From assembly GCA_934190685.1 (NCBI GenBank), contig CAKPTK010000104.1, forward strand, positions 1-7,602: DNA of 7,602 nucleotides, given 5' to 3'. Made by a program: the position numbers and the translations under genes. Below the pieces are notes generated by a model. It ran no database searches, was not told where the DNA came from, and saw nothing but the letters and a program-made list of their open reading frames with translations. Shown one piece after another: positions 1-3,846 of the stretch (positions within the stretch are counted from its first letter, which is position 1; each line of letters starts with the position of its first letter). Source of the DNA: an uncultured Prevotella sp. Lineage in GTDB: Bacteria; Bacteroidota; Bacteroidia; Bacteroidales; Bacteroidaceae.

Positions 1-896
1 CTCTTGTCGGCGTTCGGGTTCACCACAATCTTGATGCCGCCCTTCTCGATGGATATGTCGACGTCGGAACCGGTCATGATGGGGTCGCCGTCGTAGTGGA
101 TGACGCCGGGGGAGGAACGGTGGATGTGGAGACGGCTCGCCTTGAAGGTCTTGATCTTCGAGTTCTTGTCGAGCGTCTTGTTGAACATGTCGATGCTCAC
201 CTGCGCCGCCTCGAGAATGTCGAAAGGCTCCATGATGATGACGTCGAGCAGGCCGTCGCTCATCGACGCCTGGGGGGCGATGTAGGCGTTGTTGCCGTAT
301 TGCGAGGCGTTGGCGCAGGAGATGAGGAACGCCTCATACTGCTGCTTGCCGTTCTCGTTTTCGATGATATAGGTCTCGGGCTTGTATTTCAGTCCCTCCT
401 TGAGCACGTTCTCGGCGTAGGTGATGGGCCCGCGCTTGCCCGACATGGCGAACTTGAGGCTGATGAAGGCGTCGAAGCCCATGCCGCAGGTGCAGAAGAA
501 GGGCATGTCGTTGATCACGCCGTAGTCGAGGTCGTGGATTTCGCACTGGTTGATCACCTCGACCGCCTTGCGGAAGTCGAGCGGGATGAACAGATGGCGG
601 GCGAGCCCGTTGCCCGATCCGCAGGGGATGATGGCCAGGGCTGTCTGGGTGTGGACGATGGCGCGCGCCACCTCGTTGACCGTGCCGTCACCACCCACCG
701 CCACCACAACGTCGGCGCCCTCCTCGGCAGCCTCCCGGGCGAGGTCGGAAGCGTGACCGGCATATTCCGTGTGGCGGATGGTGTAGTCAAACTTCTCCTT
801 GTCGAGGGTTCTGTCGATGATAGCGGGAAGGCCGGCCTTGCTGACGGTTCCCGAGATGGGATTCATGATGAAAACGATCTTCTTCTTGGCTGTCAT
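1..896 (-). CDS. Diacylglycerol/sphingosine kinase family lipid kinase (3' end cut by window edge)
   Basis: Cytosolic or membrane-associated kinase that should phosphorylate a lipid hydroxyl with ATP. Translating the minus strand from the ATG at 896 gives 298 codons without a stop; the C-terminus lies beyond position 1. Seen: an N-terminal NPISG loop (residues 12-16), the family nucleotide motif VGGDGTVNE (67-75), a PCGSGNGLAR motif (91-100), and near the C-terminus an HYDGDP motif equivalent to the usual DGE(P). These define the DAGK catalytic domain followed by the all-beta LCB5/YegS-like domain. The form GSGN resembles sphingosine kinases (PAGSGNALA) more than DgkB-type enzymes (GTxNDFAR), but many Bacteroidetes proteins share it, so the substrate (diacylglycerol, sphingoid base or ceramide) is open. 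It is divergent from serine palmitoyltransferase, which makes a sphingolipid substrate worth considering. The start is supported by a promoter box immediately upstream and by the typical MTAKKKIVFIMNP opening. Confidence 0.93.
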   Translation of the reverse strand, partial: MTAKKKIVFIMNPISGTVSKAGLPAIIDRTLDKEKFDYTIRHTEYAGHASDLAREAAEEGADVVVAVGGDGTVNEVARAIVHTQTALAIIPCGSGNGLARHLFIPLDFRKAVEVINQCEIHDLDYGVINDMPFFCTCGMGFDAFISLKFAMSGKRGPITYAENVLKEGLKYKPETYIIENENGKQQYEAFLISCANASQYGNNAYIAPQASMSDGLLDVIIMEPFDILEAAQVSIDMFNKTLDKNSKIKTFKASRLHIHRSSPGVIHYDGDPIMTGSDVDISIEKGGIKIVVNPNADK

Positions 897-904
897 AACA
901 AGCG

Positions 905-912
905 CAAAGTTA
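905..912 (-). promoter_or_regulatory. -7 box of the lipid kinase promoter
   Basis: On the minus strand the octamer TAACTTTG matches the Bacteroidetes sigma-ABfr -7 consensus TAnnTTTG exactly. Only 8 nt (CGCTTGTT) separate it from the kinase ATG at 896, so transcription should begin 0-4 nt before the start codon. I see no clear TTTG -33 box 19-21 nt further upstream; that stretch is simply A/T-rich. Confidence 0.6.
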
Positions 913-1007
913 ATAAAAAAGAAATAATAAAGCTATTGGTGCGACTTTATTTTTAACCTTGATTACAAATTTCTTCCGTTTTATGTCTGTATGTACTACA
1001 TTTTTTG

Positions 1008-1015
1008 TAACTTTG
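1008..1015 (+). promoter_or_regulatory. -7 box of the spt promoter
   Basis: TAACTTTG on the plus strand is an exact TAnnTTTG match, identical to the box facing the other way at 905-912. The -33 region is weak (TCTG at 986-989, 18 nt upstream). A start near 1020-1023 would leave a leader of about 40 nt before the spt ATG at 1062. Confidence 0.65.
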
Positions 1016-1035
1016 CAGCCTGTAATAAATAAAAC

Positions 1036-1048
1036 GTAGCAATGCTAC
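1036..1048 (+). other. Small palindromic hairpin in the spt leader
   Basis: GTAGC-AAT-GCTAC is a perfect 5-bp inverted repeat inside the predicted 5' untranslated region, ending 13 nt before the spt ATG. Its loop and right arm contain an ATG (1042) that opens a four-codon frame, MLHL-stop. It could affect translation or bind a dimeric repressor; it could also be chance. Confidence 0.3.
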
Positions 1049-1061
1049 ACCTTTAATAATA

Positions 1062-2249
1062 ATGGGACAGTTACAAGAAAGATACAAGAATTATCGCGAG
1101 CCGCAGAAATTTATGGCAGCTGGTGTTTACCCTTACTTCCGTGAGATTACAGGAAAACAGGGCACAGAAGTTGAAATGGGAGGACACAAAGTTCTCATGT
1201 TTGGCTCAAATGCTTATACAGGTCTTACAGGCGACCAGCGCATCATCGACGCAGCCAAGGCCGCTCTCGACCAGTATGGATCAGGTTGCGCTGGCAGCCG
1301 TTTCCTCAATGGTACACTCGATCTCCACGTGAAGTTGGAGAAGGAAATCGCAGAGTTCATCCACAAGGATGACTGTCTCTGCTTCTCCACCGGATTCAGC
1401 GTCAACCAGGGTGTGTTGGCCATGGTGGTCGGCAAGGGCGACTACATCATTTGTGACGACCGCGACCACGCCAGCATCGTGGACGGACGACGTCTCTCGT
1501 TCGCCCGTCAGCTGCACTACAAGCACAACGACATGGCCGACTTGGAGCGTGTGCTTCAGGGACTGCCCAAAGAGGCTGTCAAGCTGATTGTCGTGGACGG
1601 TGTGTTCTCCATGGAGGGCGACCTGGCGAAGCTGCCCGAGATCGTGGAGCTCAAGCATAAGTACAACTGCTCTGTCATGGTCGACGAGGCTCACGGCATC
1701 GGCGTGTTCGGCGACCATGGACGTGGCGTGTGCGACTATTTCGGACTGACCGACGAGGTGGACCTCATCATGGGTACCTTCTCGAAGTCGCTGGCTTCCA
1801 TCGGCGGTTTCATCGCTTCCGACAAGGACACCATCAACTTCCTGCGTCACACCTGCCGCACCTATATCTTCTCGGCTTCCAACACGCCTGCCGCCACGGC
1901 AGCCGCCCTTGAGGCCCTGCACATCCTGCAGCAGGAACCAGAGCGCATCGAGGCCCTTTGGAAGGTGACCAAGTTCGCTCTCCGCCGTTTCAAGGAGGAA
2001 GGTTTCGAAATCGGCGACACCGAGAGTCCCATCATCCCGCTCTATGTGCGCGATGTGAACAAGACCTTCATCGTCACCGCGCGTGCCTTTGACGCCGGTG
2101 TGTTCATCAACCCTGTGATTCCGCCAGCCTGCGCCCCTCAGGACACCTTGGTGCGCTATGCGCTGATGGCCACACACACCGAGGAGCAAGTGGAGCGTTC
2201 GGTACAGATTCTGAAGAAGGTGTTCCAGGATCAGGGCATCATCAAGTAA
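1062..2249 (+). CDS. spt: Serine palmitoyltransferase
   Basis: PLP-dependent cytosolic enzyme that condenses L-serine with palmitoyl-CoA (or a related acyl-CoA) to 3-ketosphinganine, the committed step of the sphingolipid synthesis typical of Bacteroidales. The 395-residue length is usual for the alpha-oxoamine synthase family. Visible residues: H136 in DRDHASIVDG, which stacks on the PLP ring; D208 and H211 in VDEAHGIG; and the Schiff-base lysine K242 in GTFSKSLASIGGF. That last motif, together with PVIPPACAPQ (351-360) and RYALMATHT (365-373), points to serine palmitoyltransferase; glycine C-acetyltransferase (Kbl) normally has GTLGKALGGASGG. The opening MGQLQERYKNY and YFREI agree with Bacteroides and Porphyromonas Spt proteins as I recall them. 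The start fits the upstream promoter box and an A/T-rich leader without Shine-Dalgarno. The neighbour is a divergent lipid kinase. Genes for ketosphinganine reduction and N-acylation are not in the window. Confidence 0.93.
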   Translation: MGQLQERYKNYREPQKFMAAGVYPYFREITGKQGTEVEMGGHKVLMFGSNAYTGLTGDQRIIDAAKAALDQYGSGCAGSRFLNGTLDLHVKLEKEIAEFIHKDDCLCFSTGFSVNQGVLAMVVGKGDYIICDDRDHASIVDGRRLSFARQLHYKHNDMADLERVLQGLPKEAVKLIVVDGVFSMEGDLAKLPEIVELKHKYNCSVMVDEAHGIGVFGDHGRGVCDYFGLTDEVDLIMGTFSKSLASIGGFIASDKDTINFLRHTCRTYIFSASNTPAATAAALEALHILQQEPERIEALWKVTKFALRRFKEEGFEIGDTESPIIPLYVRDVNKTFIVTARAFDAGVFINPVIPPACAPQDTLVRYALMATHTEEQVERSVQILKKVFQDQGIIK

Positions 2250-2262
2250 GAGGATCGACATC

Positions 2263-2295
2263 TCCGTCTGTAGGCCTTCAGGAAGGGTGGACGGA
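2263..2295 (+). other. Hairpin just after spt
   Basis: TCCGTC (2263-2268) pairs with GACGGA (2290-2295), enclosing a second small helix, CCTT-CAGG-AAGG. It starts 13 nt after the spt stop codon. An A-rich stretch follows, not a T-run, so it does not look like an intrinsic terminator; an mRNA 3'-end stabiliser or processing element is possible. Confidence 0.4.
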
Positions 2296-2310
2296 AGAAA
2301 AGAAACTATA

Positions 2311-2370
2311 AGAGAGAGAAGATTCCAGTCAAGGTCCCGTTCAGTGGGCTTGACTCGGTCTTCTCTTTCT
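2311..2370 (+). other. Long imperfect hairpin abutting the tRNA 5' end
   Basis: Positions 2311-2322 pair with 2359-2370 (12 bp with one G-U). Inside, AGTCAAG (2327-2333) pairs with CTTGACT (2349-2355), topped by CCC/GGG. The structure ends 2 nt before the first base of the tRNA. The right arm is pyrimidine-rich (TCTTCTCTTTCTC) but has no clean U-run. It may be a weak terminator for spt, or a double-stranded processing site that frees the tRNA from a longer transcript. Confidence 0.5.
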
Positions 2371-2372
2371 CC

Positions 2373-2445
2373 CGGGGTGTAGCGCAGTTGGTAGCGTTCC
2401 TGGTTTGGGACCAGGCTGTCGCAGGTTCGAGTCCTGTCACCCCGA
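2373..2445 (+). tRNA. tRNA-Pro (anticodon UGG)
   Basis: The cloverleaf is complete: acceptor CGGGGTG/CACCCCG (7 bp), D stem GCGC/GCGT, anticodon stem CCTGG/CCAGG around the loop TTTGGGA with anticodon TGG, T stem GCAGG/CCTGT with loop TTCGAGT, and discriminator A at 2445. It reads CCA/CCG/CCU/CCC proline codons, possibly by superwobble. The 3' CCA is not encoded (CAG follows), so it must be added enzymatically. No Bacteroidetes-type promoter is visible directly upstream; a strong terminator follows 5 nt later. Confidence 0.97.
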
Positions 2446-2450
2446 CAGAG

Positions 2451-2500
2451 CAAAGCGGAGAGTCTCCTTCATGGGGATACTCTCCGCTTTGTTGTTTTTT
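2451..2500 (+). terminator. Intrinsic terminator after tRNA-Pro
   Basis: A perfect 13-bp stem, CAAAGCGGAGAGT (2451-2463) with ACTCTCCGCTTTG (2479-2491), is extended by CTCC/GGGG pairing inside and followed by TTGTTTTTT. It should end the tRNA transcript, and the spt transcript too if read-through occurs. Confidence 0.9.
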
Positions 2501-2540
2501 GTATGCTCCGGCATGAGCATTTGTCTAAAGGAGGCAAGGG

Positions 2541-2620
2541 ATTCCCGGCTTCCCCGACAACTCAGGGATGAATTCGCTTCCCCGACAACTCTCGGATGAT
2601 AAATTCGGCTTCCCCGACAA
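2541..2620 (+). repeat. Three-copy short repeat, core CTTCCCCGACAA
   Basis: The 12-nt core CTTCCCCGACAA occurs exactly at 2549-2560, 2577-2588 and 2609-2620. Each is preceded by an ATTC-containing stretch, and the first two are followed by ACTC..GGATGA, so the unit is about 28-32 bp. Core spacing is uneven (28 then 32), and the gaps of 16-20 nt resemble each other, unlike CRISPR spacers. On the minus strand a 28-codon frame opening MNQRKSLTRF (2562-2648) runs through two copies; I regard it as incidental. Confidence 0.75.
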
Positions 2621-2656
2621 ACCTAGTGAGGGATTTTCTTTGATTCATTATAAAAA
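2616..2656 (+). repeat. Direct repeat, copy A (~41 bp)
   Basis: Positions 2616-2656 align with 2943-2981: both have CAAACCT.GTG, then GATTTT(T)CTTTGAT, one variable base, and CATTATAAAAA, with a 3-nt gap and few mismatches. The copy overlaps the third CTTCCCCGACAA core. Read on the minus strand, both copies start TTTTTATAATG and contain ATCAAAGAAAA. The pair suggests a duplicated or interspersed genomic repeat flanking the small-RNA gene. Confidence 0.7.
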
Positions 2657-2669
2657 CATAATCTTTGTT

Positions 2670-2698
2670 CCATGAACAATCAAGGGTTGTTCGCATGG
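2670..2698. other. Stem-loop of unknown role
   Basis: CCAT (2670-2673) pairs with ATGG (2695-2698) and GAACAA (2674-2679) with TTGTTC (2687-2692), leaving a 2-nt bulge and a 7-nt loop. Neither strand has a T-run after it, so it is not a standard terminator. It lies downstream of the small-RNA terminator on the minus strand. Confidence 0.4.
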
Positions 2699-2739
2699 AC
2701 GCGTTTTCTGCCATAAATACATGGTTGGCTTATAGAAAC

Positions 2740-2770
2740 AAAAAAAGCGACGACCTTCACAGGCTACCGC
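2740..2770 (-). terminator. Terminator of the small RNA
   Basis: On the minus strand GCGGTAGCCT (2770-2761), loop GTGA, and AGGTCGTCGC (2756-2747) form a 10-bp stem with three G-U pairs and one mismatch, followed directly by seven T's (2746-2740). The GTGA loop fits the stable GNRA type. The G-U pairs make the minus-strand RNA the stable one; on the plus strand they become A-C mismatches. Confidence 0.8.
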
Positions 2771-2828
2771 TTCAAATCTTCAATAAGGTATTAGTTTCCT
2801 AAGGTAAAAAGATTGTTTTCAGGATAAC
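2740..2828 (-). ncRNA. Candidate small RNA of unknown family (~90 nt)
   Basis: A complete stand-alone transcription unit: consensus promoter at 2834-2865, predicted start near 2828, terminator at 2740-2770. The transcript has no ATG, so it is unlikely to be translated. Structure seen: AAUCUU (2814-2809) pairs with AAGAUU (2780-2775), closing a domain that contains the hairpin UUAG-GAAA-CUAA (2802-2791) with a GNRA tetraloop; the terminator helix follows. The first ~14 nt look unpaired and could be a target-pairing region. No gene follows on the same strand before 2500, so a riboswitch or leader peptide is unlikely. I do not recognise SRP RNA (its conserved GGAAG tetraloop region is absent), tmRNA or RNase P. 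6S RNA would normally be longer. The function is unknown; a trans-acting regulatory RNA is the simplest inference. Confidence 0.65.
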
Positions 2829-2833
2829 GAGTG

Positions 2834-2865
2834 CAAAGTTAGACATAATATTCCGTTCGACCAAA
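2834..2865 (-). promoter_or_regulatory. Consensus promoter of the small RNA
   Basis: On the minus strand TTTG (2865-2862) and TAACTTTG (2841-2834) are separated by exactly 20 nt, matching the Bacteroidetes promoter TTTG-N19-21-TAnnTTTG in both boxes and spacing. It is the best promoter in the window, and its -7 box is identical to those of the lipid kinase and spt. Confidence 0.85.
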
Positions 2866-2942
2866 CATTTCTGAGTTTATTTGCCTAAAAAACGAAAGAA
2901 TGTCTCTTTTGGGGGAGATGGAGGGGGGAATGCCCGATGTCT

Positions 2943-2981
2943 GGCAAACCTTGTGGATTTTTCTTTGATGCATTATAAAAA
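2943..2981 (+). repeat. Direct repeat, copy B (~39 bp)
   Basis: Second copy of the repeat described at 2616-2656, about 325 bp away in the same orientation. Here the minus strand opens a frame beginning MHQRKIHKVC, related to MNQRKSLTRF of copy A only in its first five residues and shifted in frame after that. This argues for a nucleotide repeat, not a coding one. Confidence 0.7.
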
Positions 2982-3100
2982 GCGTGGGGATAGATTTGAA
3001 GTTCGTCCTTTTCTCAGACAGACATATGCCCCATCTCAGGTTTACGGGTGCGCCCCACGGGAGGGGGGAGGCGTTGCTCCTGATGAAAGGAGCGGAGACG
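2982..3100. other. Intergenic stretch with inverted repeats, no gene seen
   Basis: CGTGGGG (2983-2989) and CCCCACG (3053-3059) form a 7-bp inverted repeat about 60 nt apart, and GCTCCT-GATGAA-AGGAGC (3076-3093) is a perfect 6-bp hairpin. Short frames occur on both strands (for example minus 2839-3117, 92 codons), but none has a recognisable domain, and they run across the repeat and the small-RNA promoter. The stretch may belong to an interspersed genomic repeat. Confidence 0.4.
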
Positions 3101-3139
3101 AAAAAAAAAACCGGCACGGGACGGATGCCCTATGCCGGT
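3101..3139 (-). terminator. Terminator of the mmd operon
   Basis: On the minus strand ACCGGCA (3139-3133) pairs with TGCCGGT (3116-3110), with GGG/CCC pairing inside, followed by a run of T's through 3101. It lies about 55 nt after the biotin-carrier stop codon. A second hairpin, CGCGG-ATTT-CCGCG (3164-3151), sits between stop and terminator without a T-run. The strength of this terminator indicates the operon ends here, with no mmdB after mmdC. Confidence 0.9.
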
Positions 3140-3192
3140 CAACCTATTTTCGCGGAAATCCGCGCTATTAAAAACAATTAAAATTATCAGCT

Positions 3193-3618
3193 TTATTCGA
3201 TGACCACGAGAGGAGTGTCCTCCATGACACTCTCGCCCTGTTTCACGCAGATGGCGGTCACCTTGCCGTCCTTCTCAGCCTCGAGGTTGTTGGCCATCTT
3301 CATGGCTTCGAGCACCACCACGGTGTCGCCCTTCTTCACCTCGTCGCCCACGTTGACACAGATTTCAGTCACCACACCAGGCAGAGGAGCCTTGAGTGCG
3401 TTGGCGGTGTTCACGTTGGCTGCGCTGGCGTTGTCGCTCTCGGCAGGCTCGGAAGCCGGTTTGCCGAGCACCACTTTCTTCTTCTCGGGTTCTGGCTCCG
3501 GTTCCATCTCGACCTTGTATTCCTGGCCATTGACGGTGACGTTGGCCACGCCATCCTCGATGTTGTCTATCTCGACCTTGTATTCCTGGCCGTTGATAGT
3601 ATATTTATATTCTTTCAT
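3193..3618 (-). CDS. mmdC: Biotin carrier (gamma) subunit of methylmalonyl-CoA decarboxylase / acyl-CoA carboxylase
   Basis: Cytosolic carrier whose biotin accepts the carboxyl group from methylmalonyl-CoA (or passes it to propionyl-CoA) at the carboxyltransferase encoded two genes upstream. The 141 residues divide into an N-terminal beta region (1-40) with two NGQEYKVE strands, a flexible Pro/Glu/Ala linker (about 38-75, EPEPEPEKKK then an Ala/Asn-rich part), and a C-terminal biotinyl domain (76-141). K107 in EAMKM is the biotinylation site; PLPGVV and the glycines at 91, 97 and 118 are typical. The start follows an A-rich leader without Shine-Dalgarno. The gene is 42 nt after the MmdE-like gene and ends the operon. 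The alternative name accB is possible, but the linker form and the partner gene favour the decarboxylase/propionyl-CoA system over fatty-acid synthesis. Confidence 0.9.
   Translation of the reverse strand: MKEYKYTINGQEYKVEIDNIEDGVANVTVNGQEYKVEMEPEPEPEKKKVVLGKPASEPAESDNASAANVNTANALKAPLPGVVTEICVNVGDEVKKGDTVVVLEAMKMANNLEAEKDGKVTAICVKQGESVMEDTPLVVIE
3506..3591 (-). repeat. 23-nt perfect direct repeat inside mmdC
   Basis: Positions 3506-3528 and 3569-3591 are identical over 23 nt and lie 63 nt (21 codons) apart in the same reading frame. They encode the two NGQEYKVE strands at residues 9-16 and 30-37 of the carrier. The protein family has two similar strands here; identity at every base, including third positions, suggests recent gene conversion or duplication. 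Confidence 0.85.
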
Positions 3619-3660
3619 TTTTCTTGTTCAGTCTTGTATTGATTTACACTTCGAAAACAC

Positions 3661-3819
3661 TCACGGACGCTTGGTCATCTGCAGCATGCGCGCGTTCCAC
3701 AGGGTGGTACGTGGCTTGATGGTGATGATACCGGGTTCCTTGTCGTGGATGTTGTTGCCTTTGTATTCATGCAGTGCCATCGCTATCGCGGCGAACACTG
3801 CTCCATCGTTGTTGCTCAT
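3661..3819 (-). CDS. MmdE-like epsilon / OadG C-terminal-like small subunit (52 aa)
   Basis: A short gene between the carboxyltransferase and biotin-carrier genes. From the ATG at 3819 it reads MSNNDGAVFAAIAMALHEYK, then about 20 residues with HDKEPGIITI, and ends TLWNARMLQMTKRP. An in-frame TAG seven codons upstream and the lack of another start fix the N-terminus. The AAIAMALHEY helix, acidic turn, I-T-I strand and W-x-x-R end resemble the C-terminal part of OadG/MmdD subunits. The size and lack of a membrane helix match the 55-residue epsilon subunit MmdE of Veillonella, known to be homologous to the C-terminal region of delta. It probably stabilises the decarboxylase complex. Spacing is 27 nt after mmdA and 42 nt before mmdC. 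The assignment rests on pattern recognition and position; the coding nature is well supported by the operon context. Confidence 0.75.
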   Translation of the reverse strand: MSNNDGAVFAAIAMALHEYKGNNIHDKEPGIITIKPRTTLWNARMLQMTKRP

Positions 3820-3846
3820 GATGCTTGTCTGCTTATCCTAACAACG

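Noticed and set aside
96..956. 286-codon plus-strand frame
   Set aside because: Antisense to the lipid kinase, with Val/Asp/His/Glu-rich shadow composition and no domain.
1042..1056. Four-codon upstream frame MLHL in the spt leader
   Set aside because: Too short to judge and lacking regulatory codons; noted only with the leader hairpin.
1281..2453. 390-codon minus-strand frame opening MLCRGDRTRTCDSLVPNQ
   Set aside because: Its first residues are an antisense translation of tRNA-Pro and the rest is antisense to spt; this peptide is a known type of spurious protein in databases.
2373..2500. tRNA-Pro as an integration (att) site of a mobile element
   Set aside because: No duplicated tRNA 3' end, integrase or mobility gene is present in the window.
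2541..2620. Possible CRISPR array
   Set aside because: The core is only 12 nt, there are three copies, spacing is uneven, the between-core sequences resemble each other, and no cas gene is present.
2618..2625. TAGGTTTG on the minus strand as a possible -7 box
   Set aside because: It matches TAnnTTTG but has no -33 box at the right distance, lies in a repeat, is not preserved in copy B (TTG in place of TAG), and has no gene downstream.
2562..2648. 28-codon minus-strand frame MNQRKSLTRF...
   Set aside because: Made mostly of the repeat units; the related start in copy B is frame-shifted after five codons, so protein conservation is not supported.
2839..3117. 92-codon minus-strand frame and overlapping plus-strand frames
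   Set aside because: They cover a direct repeat, inverted repeats and the small-RNA promoter, and show no recognisable domain or coding-like leader.
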